From: Amycolatopsis sulphurea
GTDB taxonomy: Bacteria; Actinomycetota; Actinomycetes; Mycobacteriales; Pseudonocardiaceae
NCBI RefSeq assembly: GCF_002564045.1
Contig: NZ_PDJK01000002.1
Location: 1,302,001-1,366,000 of the forward strand
DNA length: 64,000 bases
Reading direction: 5' to 3'
Part shown: in pieces, positions 24,706-33,929 of the stretch
Position numbering within the stretch: the stretch's first letter is position 1
How the letters are laid out: each line of letters begins with the position of its first letter
Program-made: the position numbers and the translations under genes
Notes under the pieces: generated by a model
Databases searched by the model: none
Told to the model about the DNA's origin: nothing
What the model saw: only the letters and a program-made list of their open reading frames with translations

Positions 24706-26455
24706 CCGGTTCGATAAGCCCCGCGCGAGCCTCCGGAGCCGCCGCTCGCAGCGCGTCCGCGGACTCGTCGGTGGTCTGCGACTGCGATTCGCGCTCGGCC
24801 TGCACCCGAGCCTGGTAGACGGCCACCTCGCGCGCCACGGTCTCCGCGGACCAGCCGAGCACCTCGCCCACGAGCTGCGCCACCTGCTCCGCGCAGTCCA
24901 CCCCGCGGTGCGCGTACTCGATGGAGATCCGGGTCCGGCGGGCGAGCACGTCCTCCAGATGCAGCGCACCCTCGTGGCTGGCCGCGTACACGACCTCCAC
25001 GCCGAGGTAGTCCGGCGCCGATTCGATCGGCTTGAGCAGCTCGGGCCTGCCGTCGGCGAGCGCCAGCACCTCGTGCACCAGCGAGCCGTAACGGTCGAGC
25101 AGGTGCCGGACGCGGTAGGGGTGCAGCCCGTGCTGGGCGGCCAGGTGATCGGCCTGGTTGACCAGCGCGTGGTAACCGTCCGCGCCGAGCAGCGGCACCT
25201 TGTCCGTGATGGACGACGGCGGGCGGCCGGGCAGGTCGACCACGGCCGCGTCCACCGCGTCGGCGGCCATCACCCGGTACGTCGTGTACTTCCCGCCTGC
25301 GATGGCGACCAGACCGGGGGCGACCCGGGCGACGGCGTGCTCCCGCGAGAGCTTCGACGTCTCTTCGCTCTCCCCGGCCAGCAGCGGCCTCAGGCCCGCG
25401 TACACGCCTTCGATGTCGTCGTGCGTGAGCGGGGTGGCGAGCACCGTGTTGACGTGTTCGAGGAGGTAATCGATGTCGTGCTTGGTGGCTGCCGGGTGCG
25501 CGAGGTCGAGGTTCCAGTCGGTGTCCGTGGTGCCTACGATCCAGTGGTTGCGCCACGGGATCACGAACAGCACCGACTTCTCCGTACGCAGGATCATCCC
25601 GGTCTCGGAGACGATCCGGTCCCGCGGCACCACGATGTGCACGCCCTTGCTGGCGCGTACCCGGAACCGGCCGCGGCCGCCGGACAGGCGCTGCAGCTCG
25701 TCGGTCCACACACCCGTGCAGTTGATCACCGCGCCGGCGTGGATCTCGGTCTCCCGGCCGTCCTCGACGTCGCGTACGCGGACCCCGGAGATCCGATCCG
25801 CCTCGCGGAGGAACCCGACGACCTGGGTGGACGTACGCACCACAGCGCCATAGTGCGCAGCCGTGCGGGCCACGGTCATGGTGTGCCGGGCGTCGTCGGA
25901 TTGCGCGTCGTAGTAACGGATACCGCCGATCAGCGCAGACCGCTTGAGCGCGGGCACCATCCGCAGCGCACCGGCCCGGGTGAGGTGCTTCTGGCCGGGC
26001 ACCGAACGCGCGCCGCCCATCGTGTCGTACATCAGCAGCCCGGCCGCGGTGTACGGGCGCTCCCAGACGCGGTGCGTCAGCGGGTACAGGAAACTCACCG
26101 GCTTCACCAGGTGCGGCGCGATCGTCGTGAGCATCAGCTCACGCTCGTGCAGCGCCTCCCGCACCAGCCCGAACTCCAGCTGCTCCAGATAGCGCAGCCC
26201 ACCGTGGAAAAGCTTGCTGGACCGGCTGGATGTGCCCGAGGCCAGATCGCGCGCCTCGACCAGCGCGACCCGCAGGCCGCGCGTAGCCGCGTCCAGCGCG
26301 GTACCCGCGCCGACCACCCCGCCGCCGATCACCACGAGGTCGTAGGTCTGCTCGCCGAACCGGCGCCACGATTCCTCGCGGCCGGCCGGGCCCAGCCGGG
26401 CCGGATTCCGGCCCTGGCCCCGGTCGCGGGCGGCACCGTGCTGAGAACTCGTCAC
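24698..26455 (-). CDS. glpD: Glycerol-3-phosphate dehydrogenase, FAD-dependent
   Basis: The 585-residue flavoprotein has the FAD-binding strand DLVVIGGGVVGAGTALDAAT and the GlpD signature SGTSSRSSKLFHGGLRYLEQ. Substrate-domain motifs are FVIPWRNHWIVGTTDTDW and YAGLRPLLAG, and GGKYTTYRVMAADAVD precedes the C-terminal helical domain. It oxidises glycerol-3-phosphate to dihydroxyacetone phosphate and feeds electrons to menaquinone at the membrane. The GTG at 26455 (or 26458) has AGGAGGAG 8-10 bp upstream; the longer in-frame extension runs across the promoter region. It is divergent from glpF-glpK, together a complete glycerol catabolic set. No glpR-like regulator is adjacent. Confidence 0.94.
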   Translation of the reverse strand: MTSSQHGAARDRGQGRNPARLGPAGREESWRRFGEQTYDLVVIGGGVVGAGTALDAATRGLRVALVEARDLASGTSSRSSKLFHGGLRYLEQLEFGLVREALHERELMLTTIAPHLVKPVSFLYPLTHRVWERPYTAAGLLMYDTMGGARSVPGQKHLTRAGALRMVPALKRSALIGGIRYYDAQSDDARHTMTVARTAAHYGAVVRTSTQVVGFLREADRISGVRVRDVEDGRETEIHAGAVINCTGVWTDELQRLSGGRGRFRVRASKGVHIVVPRDRIVSETGMILRTEKSVLFVIPWRNHWIVGTTDTDWNLDLAHPAATKHDIDYLLEHVNTVLATPLTHDDIEGVYAGLRPLLAGESEETSKLSREHAVARVAPGLVAIAGGKYTTYRVMAADAVDAAVVDLPGRPPSSITDKVPLLGADGYHALVNQADHLAAQHGLHPYRVRHLLDRYGSLVHEVLALADGRPELLKPIESAPDYLGVEVVYAASHEGALHLEDVLARRTRISIEYAHRGVDCAEQVAQLVGEVLGWSAETVAREVAVYQARVQAERESQSQTTDESADALRAAAPEARAGLIEPVS

Positions 26456-26690
26456 CACTGGCTCCTCCTCGTACTCGCCGCCTCCAGCATCGCACGGCCC
26501 GGTGATCACCCGCTCACCCCGAGGTGACACGTGTGGCGTAACCCGCGGCGGCCGTGATGACATTGCGGCAAGCGGCATCTGGAACGATTTCCTACGCACC
26601 GGTAACGTGCCGCGAACCGGGTCGGCGACGTGGCCGTGACACCGCAGGCGCCCGACCCCCGCGCCAACTGTCCAGTGTGGAGGTAGAGCG

Positions 26691-27437
26691 GTGAGTGCCG
26701 GAGCGATCATCATCTGGGAGCTGCTGGGAACCGCAGTCCTGATTCTGCTGGGTAACGGGGTCGTGGCCAACCACGTACTCCGCAAGAACAACGGGCACAA
26801 CGCGGGCACGTTGTTCATCACGTTCGGCTGGGCGTTCGGCGTGTTCGCCGGGGCCAGCCTCGCCGCCCCGACCGGGGCGCATCTCAACCCCGCGGTCACC
26901 CTCGGGCTGGCCATCTCGGGCAAGACCCACTGGCCGGACGTACCGTTCTACCTGATCGGCGAGTTCGCCGGCGCGATCCTCGGCGCGGTGCTCTGCTGGG
27001 CGGCCTACAAACTGCAGTTCGACGACCATCCCGAACCGGCCGAGACGCTGGGCATCTTCTCCACCGTCCCGCAGATCCGGCACAAGGCGTGGAACCTGGT
27101 CACCGAGATCATCGGCACCTTCGTGCTGGTCGGCTGGGTGCTGCTGAGCCCGGTCTACGCGAGCCAGGACGGCGTGCCGACCTTCGGCAACGCCGCGCTG
27201 GGCTATGCCGGGGTGTCGTTCATCGTGCTGGTGGTCGGGATTTCGCTGGGCGGGCCGACCGGCTACGCCATCAACCCGGCCCGTGACCTCGGCCCGCGCA
27301 TCGCCTACGCGTTCCTGCTGCCGATCAAGGGCAAGCGCGACCCGGACTGGAACTACTCGTGGGTGCCGGTCGTCGGCCCGCTCATCGGCGGGGCGATCGC
27401 CGCGCTGCTCTACCTCGCCGTGCACAACCTGACCTGA
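26691..27437 (+). CDS. glpF: Glycerol uptake facilitator (aquaglyceroporin)
   Basis: The 248-residue channel has six transmembrane helices and both NPA-type half-helices: HLNPAVT (about 63-69) and [11 protein letters not shown] (about 194-204). The Asp after the second NPA (NPARD) is typical of glycerol-conducting members rather than water-only aquaporins. It mediates diffusion of glycerol across the cytoplasmic membrane; the kinase encoded 31 bp downstream traps it. The GTG start at 26691 follows a weak GGTAGAGCG site. It is co-directional with glpK in one operon, divergent from glpD. Confidence 0.94.
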   Translation: MSAGAIIIWELLGTAVLILLGNGVVANHVLRKNNGHNAGTLFITFGWAFGVFAGASLAAPTGAHLNPAVTLGLAISGKTHWPDVPFYLIGEFAGAILGAVLCWAAYKLQFDDHPEPAETLGIFSTVPQIRHKAWNLVTEIIGTFVLVGWVLLSPVYASQDGVPTFGNAALGYAGVSFIVLVVGISLGGPTGYAINPARDLGPRIAYAFLLPIKGKRDPDWNYSWVPVVGPLIGGAIAALLYLAVHNLT

Positions 27438-27468
27438 CGACGCCCGCCGATCTTTCTGGAGGTATCCG

Positions 27469-28977
27469 ATGACCAGCTACGTTGCCGCGATCGACCAGGG
27501 CACCACCTCGACCCGCTGCATGATCTTCGACCACTCCGGCCGCGCGGTCGCGGTCGACCAGCGTGAGCACAAGCAGATTTTCCCGCAGGCCGGCTGGGTC
27601 GAGCACGACGCGGAGGAGATCTGGGAGAACACCCGGGCGGTCGCCGCGGGGGCACTGGCCAAGGCCGATCTGCAGGCCTCGGAGGTGGTCGCGGTCGGGA
27701 TCACCAACCAGCGGGAAACCACCCTGGTGTGGGACCGCCACACCGGTCGGCCGGTGTATCACGCGATCGTCTGGCAGGACACCCGGACGGACAAGATCGT
27801 CACCGAACTGGGTGCCCTCGGTGGCGGACAGGAGCGGTACCGCGCGAAGACCGGCCTCCCGCTGGCGACGTATTTCTCCGGCCCGAAGGTGAAGTGGATC
27901 CTGGACAACGTCGACGGCGTGCGGGCCAGGGCCGAGGCGGGTGAGCTGCTGTTCGGCAACATGGACACCTGGGTGCTGTGGAACATGACCGGCGGGGTCA
28001 ACGGCGGGGTGCACGTCACCGATCCGACGAACGCCTCCCGCACGCTGCTGATGGATCTGGACACCCTGCAGTGGGACGCGGAAATCGCCGCCGAGATGGG
28101 CATTCCGCTGTCCATGCTGCCGGAGATCCGGTCGTCCTCGGAGGAGTACGGCAAGGTGCGCGAGCGCGGGGCGCTGGCCGGCGTGCCGATCGCGGGCATC
28201 CTCGGCGATCAGCAGGCGGCCACCTTCGGCCAGGCGTGCCTGTCCCCCGGCGAAGCGAAGAACACTTACGGCACCGGCAACTTCGTGCTGCTCAACACCG
28301 GCACCGAGAAGGTGATGTCGGAGAACGGCCTGCTCACCACGGTCTGTTACAAGATCGGCTCGAACGACACGGTGTACGCACTGGAGGGTTCGATCGCGGT
28401 CACCGGTTCGCTGGTGCAGTGGCTGCGCGACAACCTGGGCATGATCGGCACAGCGGCGGAGATCGAGGAGTACGCCCGCACGGTCGAGGACAACGGCGGC
28501 GCATACTTCGTCCCGGCGTTCTCCGGCCTGTTCGCCCCGTACTGGCGCTCGGACGCGCGCGGCGCGATCGTCGGCCTGACCCGCTTCGTGAACAAGGGCC
28601 ACCTGTCACGCGCGGTCCTGGAGGCGACCGCGTTCCAGTCCCGCGAGGTGATCGACGCGATGAACGCCGACTCCGGCGTCCCGCTCAAGTCCCTGAAGGT
28701 GGACGGCGGCATGGTGGTGAACGAGCTGCTGATGCAGTTCCAGGCGGACATCCTCGGGGTACCGGTGATCCGCCCGGTGGTCAACGAGACGACCGCGCTC
28801 GGCGCCGCCTACGCCGCCGGGCTGGCGGTGGGCTTCTGGTCCTCGGAGGAGGACATCCGCACGAACTGGGCCAAGGACAAGCAGTGGGACCCGGCCATGG
28901 CGGAATCCCGCCGCGAACGGGAGTACCGCAACTGGAAGAAGGCGGTGACCAAGACCTTCGACTGGGTGGAGGGCTGA
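27469..28977 (+). CDS. glpK: Glycerol kinase
   Basis: The 502-residue FGGY-family kinase has [18 protein letters not shown] at the N-terminus, [49 protein letters not shown], and [13 protein letters not shown] with the ATP site following. It phosphorylates glycerol to sn-glycerol-3-phosphate, the substrate of GlpD. A good ribosome-binding site (TGGAGG) lies 8 bp before ATG 27469. It is the second gene of the glpFK operon and is followed by two GTGAAGGG palindromes and a strong terminator. Confidence 0.96.
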   Translation: MTSYVAAIDQGTTSTRCMIFDHSGRAVAVDQREHKQIFPQAGWVEHDAEEIWENTRAVAAGALAKADLQASEVVAVGITNQRETTLVWDRHTGRPVYHAIVWQDTRTDKIVTELGALGGGQERYRAKTGLPLATYFSGPKVKWILDNVDGVRARAEAGELLFGNMDTWVLWNMTGGVNGGVHVTDPTNASRTLLMDLDTLQWDAEIAAEMGIPLSMLPEIRSSSEEYGKVRERGALAGVPIAGILGDQQAATFGQACLSPGEAKNTYGTGNFVLLNTGTEKVMSENGLLTTVCYKIGSNDTVYALEGSIAVTGSLVQWLRDNLGMIGTAAEIEEYARTVEDNGGAYFVPAFSGLFAPYWRSDARGAIVGLTRFVNKGHLSRAVLEATAFQSREVIDAMNADSGVPLKSLKVDGGMVVNELLMQFQADILGVPVIRPVVNETTALGAAYAAGLAVGFWSSEEDIRTNWAKDKQWDPAMAESRREREYRNWKKAVTKTFDWVEG

Positions 28978-29009
28978 GGTGCCGCGGCTACGCCGCCCTG
29001 GCTGCGTCG

Positions 29010-29062
29010 GTGAAGGGACCCTTCACGGACGCCGAGGCTGTGAAGGGTCCCTTCACAGCCTC
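29010..29062. repeat. Pair of GTGAAGGG palindromes downstream of glpK
   Basis: 29010-29026 is GTGAAGGG-A-CCCTTCAC. 29034-29062 is a perfect 14+1+14 palindrome (GAGGCTGTGAAGGG-T-CCCTTCACAGCCTC). The CAGGGT-type transposon ends are absent here, so these palindromes also occur alone. They could act as transcript-end hairpins for glpK. Confidence 0.8.
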
Positions 29063-29105
29063 CCGGATCAGGGCGGGTAGCCCGGGAGCTTGACGAGAGC
29101 GGCCT

Positions 29106-29137
29106 GCGGAACCCCCGCGTGACCACGGGGGTTCCGC
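29106..29137. terminator. Convergent terminator after glpFK
   Basis: A perfect 12-bp stem, GCGGAACCCCCG with CGGGGGTTCCGC, has an 8-nt loop. It sits between the glpK 3' region and the stop of the minus-strand VOC gene at 29144. Confidence 0.8.
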
Positions 29138-29143
29138 GTGGAC

Positions 29144-29941
29144 TCAGGCACCCCAGCCTTCCTGCGTGCCGGACTGCTCGTTCGGCGCCATCAGGCTGAA
29201 GGAGGCGCCCTGGTTGTCTTTCGCCGCGACCATCCGGCCGAACGGGGTGTCCACCGGCTCGCTGAGCACCGTGCCGCCCAGCTCCGGAATGCGCGCTGCC
29301 GCCGCATCGGAGTCCGCGGCCCAGAAGTAGGTGAGCCAGCCGGTTTCGCGGGAGCCGTCCGACGGGGATTTCCCGAGACCGCCGACCGGACGGCCGTCCA
29401 CCTCCAGCGTCGTGTAGGTGAACCCCTCGCCGGACATGTCCCCGAACGAGTACCCGAAAACGTCGCCGTAGAACTTGTGGGCCGCGGCGTAGTCCTCGAC
29501 CATGCACTCGTTCCAGGCCACCGCGCCGGGGGCGAGGGTGACCTGGGTGCCGAGGTGCCCGGCCGGCTGCCACAGGCCGAACACCGCACCGGCGGCGTCC
29601 CCGGCGATCGCCATCCGGCCCGCGCCCGGCACGTCCATCGGCGGCGCGTGCACCTGCCCGCCCGCGGCGGTCACCGCGCCCGCCGTCGCGTCCACATCGG
29701 ACACTGCGAGGTAGGTGGTCCATTGCGTGGGCATCTGCTGGTCCGGCGGGATCTCGCCGATCCCGGCCACCGGACGGCCCGCCACCTCCGCCATCCCGTA
29801 TCCGCCGGTCTCCGGCCCGCTGACGGACACCTGCCAGCCCAGCAAAGCCTCGTAGAACGCGATCGCCCGCGCACGGTCGGGCGCCATGAGATCGACCCAG
29901 CACGGCGTGCCCACGGGCCACGGTTCGGTTCTGATGATCAT
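29144..29941 (-). CDS. Two-domain VOC (glyoxalase/bleomycin-resistance-like) protein
   Basis: The 265-residue protein contains two VOC modules of about 120 residues. The first (PCWVDLMAPDRARAIAFYEA, TYLAVSDVDATAGAV) and second (AWNECMVEDYAAAHKFYGDV, TYFWAADSDAAAARI) share the beta-alpha-beta3 pattern. Such tandem VOC proteins are often annotated as hydroxylase-like or antibiotic-binding proteins; the substrate cannot be predicted. It is too long and duplicated to be the short methylmalonyl-CoA epimerase. The start ATG 29941 has GGGAGGTT just upstream. Confidence 0.85.
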   Translation of the reverse strand: MIIRTEPWPVGTPCWVDLMAPDRARAIAFYEALLGWQVSVSGPETGGYGMAEVAGRPVAGIGEIPPDQQMPTQWTTYLAVSDVDATAGAVTAAGGQVHAPPMDVPGAGRMAIAGDAAGAVFGLWQPAGHLGTQVTLAPGAVAWNECMVEDYAAAHKFYGDVFGYSFGDMSGEGFTYTTLEVDGRPVGGLGKSPSDGSRETGWLTYFWAADSDAAAARIPELGGTVLSEPVDTPFGRMVAAKDNQGASFSLMAPNEQSGTQEGWGA

Positions 29942-30026
29942 CGCAACCTCCCGGTTTGCTGCCAGTCCGCCTCAGTCTGGCACCCGGGACCGACAACATC
30001 GGCCGCCTTTCACCCACCCGATTCGC

Positions 30027-30614
30027 TCAGTGATCGTCACCGGTCAGTTTCGCGTAGACGATGATGTTGTCCAGATAGCTGTGCGCGGCCCGGTCGAATG
30101 CGCCACCACAGGTGATAAGCCGCAATTCGGCGTCCGCGGTGTCGCCGTACACCGCGTCACTCGGGAAGACGTCCTTGGCCACCTGATCGACCTTGGTCAC
30201 CACGAAATTCGCCGTACGGCCGTCCTGCCGGGCGATCGCCACGGTGTCTCCCGGCCGCATTTCCTTCAGCCGGGAGAAAATCCCCTTCTGCTTGTTCCCG
30301 TCCACATGTCCGAGAACCACCGCGGGCCCGATCTCGCCGGGCGTCGGGCCGTACTCGTACCACCCGGCCTGCAGTGGCGTGCTCACCGGCGGCACCTGCA
30401 CCGTGTGGTCCGGATTCAGCCCGAGCGGCACCAGGCTCGAATGCGCCGCGATCCTCGGCACGTCCAGCGAAACCGGCGTGGACCTGGGCAGTGCGGGCAC
30501 ATCCGGCGCGGCCACGCTCGAGCCCGGCGCGGCGACCGGCGCCGATCCTGATGAACACCCGGCGACCACGACCGCGGCAGCGCAAACCGCCGCAGCCAGC
30601 GTTCTCCTCAGCAT
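30027..30614 (-). CDS. Class F sortase with lipoprotein-like signal
   Basis: The 195-residue protein has a signal peptide with lipobox-like VVAGCSS (Cys about 20), a Pro/Ala/Ser spacer, then a sortase fold. LDVPRIAAHSSLVPLGL is followed by the catalytic His motif VLGHVDG (His about 103) and the catalytic Cys motif LRLITCGGAFD (Cys about 169). It ends YLDNIIVYAKL. Class F sortases are small actinobacterial transpeptidases of poorly known substrate. The upstream co-directional gene encodes an exported protein with a C-terminal membrane anchor, separated by a hairpin. ATG 30614 is the natural start. Confidence 0.85.
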   Translation of the reverse strand: MLRRTLAAAVCAAAVVVAGCSSGSAPVAAPGSSVAAPDVPALPRSTPVSLDVPRIAAHSSLVPLGLNPDHTVQVPPVSTPLQAGWYEYGPTPGEIGPAVVLGHVDGNKQKGIFSRLKEMRPGDTVAIARQDGRTANFVVTKVDQVAKDVFPSDAVYGDTADAELRLITCGGAFDRAAHSYLDNIIVYAKLTGDDH

Positions 30615-30636
30615 GTCTCACCCCTTCGGACCAAAA

Positions 30637-30670
30637 CCCGGTACTGGCCGCCCTCGGAGCCAGTACCGGG
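30637..30670 (-). terminator. Intrinsic terminator before the sortase gene
   Basis: On the minus strand a perfect 12-bp stem (CCCGGTACTGGC with GCCAGTACCGGG, 10-nt loop) is followed by TTTT. It lies between the stop of the exported-protein gene (30681) and the sortase start (30614). It would end or attenuate the upstream transcript before the sortase. Confidence 0.75.
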
Positions 30671-30680
30671 GCCGGCAGAG

Positions 30681-31325
30681 TCAGCCGCGCACGCGGCGGC
30701 GCGCAGCGACGAGCCCGGTGCCGCCGAGCGCGAGCACGCCCATTGCAGCAGCCGCGATGGGCAGACCCGGCGACGAGTCGTCGACCGGCCCATCGGTACC
30801 CCCGGTCTGCGGCGCCCCCATCGGCACCTGCCCCACCTGCTTCTGCCCCGCCTGCTTCGCGGGGAGCACGGTGAACTTCGTGGCGATCGCCGCGCCACCG
30901 CATTCGAAGGAGACCTTGTAGGTGCCCGGCTTCACGTTTTCGCGCACGGTGGCACGCCCCTGTGAAACGGGCGCTTTGTCCGGGTCGTTCTGCGAGCCGA
31001 CCGGGTGCAGCGGGCCGATGTCGAGCGCCGCCGAGGTGAGGTGCGCGATGGACTGCGCCTCGCAGCCGACCCGCACGACCACCTTGTCCCCGGCCCGGCC
31101 GGACGAGGGCAGCACCCGCAGATACGCCTTCGGGACGCCGGCGTCGCCTCCGTCGTCGGCGGGCGGCGTCGACGTCGGCTCCGTGGTGGGCGCCGGTCGG
31201 GTGGTGGGCGCCGGCGAGCCGGTCGTGCTGCTCGGCGGTGCCGTGGTCTGGTCCGCGGCGAACGCGGGCGCGGCGGTCAGCAGACCGGCCGCGACAACGG
31301 CGGAGAACAATGCGATTCGCTTCAT
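30681..31325 (-). CDS. Exported protein with C-terminal membrane anchor
   Basis: The 214-residue protein has a cleavable-type signal peptide (MKRIALFSAVVAAGLLTAAP, AFA). A Thr/Pro/Ser-rich stalk (about 25-60) and an Ig-like globular domain (about 68-160; VVVRVGCEAQSIA, TYKVSFECGGAAIATKF) follow. A Gly/Gln/Pro linker leads to a final hydrophobic helix and basic tail (AAARRRVRG). This is the layout of a cell-wall or membrane surface protein, though no LPxTG-like sorting motif is obvious. A related exported protein is encoded at 31829, sharing the CGG-x-FxVP-QxGQVPxGA pattern. The next gene downstream is a class F sortase. Confidence 0.75.
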   Translation of the reverse strand: MKRIALFSAVVAAGLLTAAPAFAADQTTAPPSSTTGSPAPTTRPAPTTEPTSTPPADDGGDAGVPKAYLRVLPSSGRAGDKVVVRVGCEAQSIAHLTSAALDIGPLHPVGSQNDPDKAPVSQGRATVRENVKPGTYKVSFECGGAAIATKFTVLPAKQAGQKQVGQVPMGAPQTGGTDGPVDDSSPGLPIAAAAMGVLALGGTGLVAARRRVRG

Positions 31326-31359
31326 GACAGTCCCCTCGAATCCCCAGGAGCCGAATCCC

Positions 31360-31608
31360 CAGGGGTCCCGGCAAAGTTGGCCGAGGACCCGTGATCAGCA
31401 GGGTGCCGTGGCCGCCGCGTCATCATCGGCGGCGCCTGCCGTCGTCGACCACGCCCGGCAGCAGGCGAAGCGGCGGTGTTCGAGACGCGCGATCACCTCG
31501 CGCTGTGCGCCGGACCTGTCCCGAAGTCTGTGAAGGGGCCCTTCACGGACCTTCACGGACCTCCGCCGTCTGCGCATGGCCCCTCACACCGACTTTGCCG
31601 ACACCCTG
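31360..31608 (+). mobile_element. MITE-like element, complete copy with 11-bp direct repeats
   Basis: The left end is CAGGGGTCCCGGCAAAGTTG; the right end is CCGACTTTGCCGACACCCTG. They are imperfect inverted repeats of each other. The interior holds one GTGAAGGG palindrome (31526-31550) and a tandem TTCACGGACC. No coding capacity is seen. The flanking 11 bp are identical: AGCCGAATCCC at 31349-31359 and 31609-31619. This duplication may be a target-site duplication, although CCGAATCCCCAG also recurs once more on each side. Confidence 0.75.
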
Positions 31609-31778
31609 AGCCGAATCCCCAGGAGCCGAATCCCCAGGAAAATGGATTTCACCTTTCCGCCGGCGGCATTCACCCACCCGGAGCGCAGTTCCCCTGCCAT
31701 CCGGGTGCTTTCCACCGACTCCCTGAAGACGTCTCGGCACCCGTCCGGGTTGCCGCCGTGGATAACGGTCGCGACACG

Positions 31779-31808
31779 AAAAAAGCCGCCGGGAACATTC
31801 CCGGCGGC
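31779..31808 (-). terminator. Intrinsic terminator of the exported-protein gene
   Basis: On the minus strand, GCCGCCGGGAA pairs with TTCCCGGCGGC and is followed by six T residues. It lies about 20 bp after the stop of the gene at 31829. This is one of the few hairpins in the window with a true U-tract. Confidence 0.85.
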
Positions 31809-31828
31809 TTCCCCGTACTGCCTCGCGG

Positions 31829-32311
31829 CTATTCGGCGAGGCTGCCGTCGCCCGCTTTCGCCGCACCGTCGGGCACCTGGCCGACCTGCTCGGCGGGCAC
31901 CGAAAACGTGGTGGTGGAAGACTTTCCGCCGCACGTCACGGTGAGCGGGTACTGCCCGGCAGCGGTACCGGACACCAGGTACGCCTCCGCGCCCATGGTC
32001 GCCTTGACGTCGACGAACTGTCCGAAGCTGTAGTCGGAGAACCACAGCACCGGCGAGCTGAACGTCGCCGAGCCCGCCTTCGCACCGGCGCAGTTCGCGA
32101 GCGCGACGTTCACGTCGCCGCGCTGGAAGTGCCCGACCTTCCCCTGCGTCGCGGCGGTGTCCTGGTTCAGCTGGACGGTGACCTGATCCGCCTGCGGCGC
32201 CCGGTCCGCGACCGGCTCCCCCGCCCCGGCGGTGGCCCCGGCCACCGCCGGCACCGCCACCGCAGCCGCCCCGATCGCCGCCGCCACCACGAAAACCGCC
32301 CTCATGCGCAC
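31829..32311 (-). CDS. Secreted Ig-like protein, related to the 30681 product
   Basis: The 160-residue protein has a signal peptide (MRMRAVFVVAAAIGAAAVAV, cleavage after VAGA). A beta-rich domain (VTVQLNQDTAATQGKVGHF, ALANCAGAKAGSATF, YPLTVTCGGKSSTTTFSV) follows, ending VGQVPDGAAKAGDGSLAE with no membrane anchor. The two cysteines and the CGG-TTFSVP-Q-GQVP pattern match the neighbouring anchored protein, so the pair probably arose by duplication. A good intrinsic terminator follows. The function is unknown; a surface or secreted role is inferred from the signal peptide. Confidence 0.7.
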   Translation of the reverse strand: MRMRAVFVVAAAIGAAAVAVPAVAGATAGAGEPVADRAPQADQVTVQLNQDTAATQGKVGHFQRGDVNVALANCAGAKAGSATFSSPVLWFSDYSFGQFVDVKATMGAEAYLVSGTAAGQYPLTVTCGGKSSTTTFSVPAEQVGQVPDGAAKAGDGSLAE

Positions 32312-32391
32312 TAACTCGGCCCTTCTCCAGCATCCGCCTTTTCACCCCGCAAGACGCGGGGCCGGGCGCCGGGTTGCGCAGGCGCGGGAAA

Positions 32392-33798
32392 TCAGTCCAG
32401 ATCGTCGTGGCGCATCAGCTGACGGCCCGCTTCGGTGATCGATCCGGACAGCGACGGGTACACCGAGAACGTGAGCGCCAGATGGTCCACCGTCAGCTGG
32501 TTCTGCACCGCGAGGGCGATCGGCAGGATCAGCTCGCTCGCCGTCGGCGCCACGACCACCCCGCCGACCACCACCCCGGTCGCCGGGCGGCAGAACAACT
32601 TCACGAACCCACGGCGCAGGCCTTCCATCTTCGCCCGCGCGTTGGTGGCCAGCGGCAGCATGATCGTGCGCGCGGGCACCTCGCCGGAGTCGATAGCCTG
32701 CTGGCTGATCCCGACAGTGGCGATTTCCGGGTGGGTGAACACGTTCGCGGCCACGGTCTTGAGCTTGATCGGCGCGACGCCCTCGCCGAGCGCGTGCCAC
32801 ATCGCGATGCGGCCTTGCATGCTCGCCACCGATGCGAGCATCAGCACGCCGGTGCAGTCACCGGCCGCGTAGACGCCCGGCACGCTGGTGCGCGAGACCC
32901 GGTCCACCGTGATGAACCCGCCGGGCCCCGGCTCGATCCCGACGCGTTCCAGGCCGATGTCCTTGGTGTTCGGGACGGACCCCACGGTCATCAGCGCGTG
33001 GCTGGCCTCGATCACCCGGCCGTCGGCCAGGTGCACCGCGACGCCCTTTTCCGTGCGCTCCACCCGTTCCGCGCGGGCCCGCTTGGCGACGGTGGTGCCG
33101 CGCTGCGAGAAGACCTCTTCCAGCACTGCCGCGGCATCCGCGTCCTCGTGCGGCAGCACGCGGTCCCGGCTGGACACCACGGTGACCTTGACGCCCATCT
33201 CGGTGTACGCGGAGGCGAACTCGGCGCCGGTGACGCCGGAACCGATGACGGCCAGGTGCTCCGGCAGGTCGGTGAGGTCGTAGAGCTGCCGCCAGTCGAG
33301 GATGCGCTCACCGTCCGGCACGGCACCGGGCAGCACGCGCGGGGTCGCGCCGGTGGAGATGAGCACCACGTCCGCGTTCAGTGCTTCGACCGTGCCGTCG
33401 GCGGCATGCGTGACGGAAACCTTGTGGGTGGCCAGGCCTGGCTCGTCGTCGCAGAAGCGGGCCTCGCCGTTGATCACGCGCACGCCCTCGCGCTGCACGC
33501 GGGCGCGGATGTCCGCCGACTGGGCGAGCGCGAGGCCTTTCACCCGTCCGTGCACTGTGGGCAGATCGACGGCGGTGTCCGCGAGGTCGGTGTTGATGCC
33601 CAGCTCGCCGAGGTCGTGCATCTTGGCGAGCGCGCCGGAGGAGGCGATGAACGTCTTCGACGGGACACAGTCGTAGAGGACGCAGGCGCCACCGAGCCCG
33701 TCCCGCTCGACGATCGTCACGTCGGCGCCGTGCTGCGCCGCGACCAAAGCGGCTTCGTACCCCGCCGGGCCGCCGCCCATGATCACGATCCTGCTCAC
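32392..33798 (-). CDS. lpdA: NAD(P)H-quinone dehydrogenase, LpdA type
   Basis: The 468-residue flavoprotein of the disulfide-reductase fold has FAD site VIMGGGPAGYEAALVAAQHG, GGACVLYDCVPSKTFIA, NAD(P) site LAVIGSGVTGAEFASAY, and VYAAGDCTGVLMLASVASMQ. The C-terminal region lacks the His-Glu catalytic dyad motif (HxxxxE) of true lipoamide dehydrogenases, as in mycobacterial LpdA, which reduces quinones. GTG 33798 follows GGAGGACC and starts right at the first beta strand. In mycobacteria lpdA and glpD2 are neighbours; here they are separated by glpFK and the sortase/exported-protein genes. Confidence 0.88.
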   Translation of the reverse strand: MSRIVIMGGGPAGYEAALVAAQHGADVTIVERDGLGGACVLYDCVPSKTFIASSGALAKMHDLGELGINTDLADTAVDLPTVHGRVKGLALAQSADIRARVQREGVRVINGEARFCDDEPGLATHKVSVTHAADGTVEALNADVVLISTGATPRVLPGAVPDGERILDWRQLYDLTDLPEHLAVIGSGVTGAEFASAYTEMGVKVTVVSSRDRVLPHEDADAAAVLEEVFSQRGTTVAKRARAERVERTEKGVAVHLADGRVIEASHALMTVGSVPNTKDIGLERVGIEPGPGGFITVDRVSRTSVPGVYAAGDCTGVLMLASVASMQGRIAMWHALGEGVAPIKLKTVAANVFTHPEIATVGISQQAIDSGEVPARTIMLPLATNARAKMEGLRRGFVKLFCRPATGVVVGGVVVAPTASELILPIALAVQNQLTVDHLALTFSVYPSLSGSITEAGRQLMRHDDLD

Positions 33799-33929
33799 CT
33801 GAGGTCCTCCTCGATAGCGGTACTGGCGGTGGTGCTCACGGTACGCGGCGAGCACCGCGGACAAGCCAAGTGGCCGGACACGGCATGTGCATCCGCTCGT
33901 GCGGCGGACGGGTCGCTAGGCTGTCGCCC

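Noticed and set aside
29144..29941. VOC protein as the missing methylmalonyl-CoA epimerase
   Set aside because: It has two VOC modules in 265 residues and lies far from mut genes. Epimerases are single-module proteins of about 140-160 residues.
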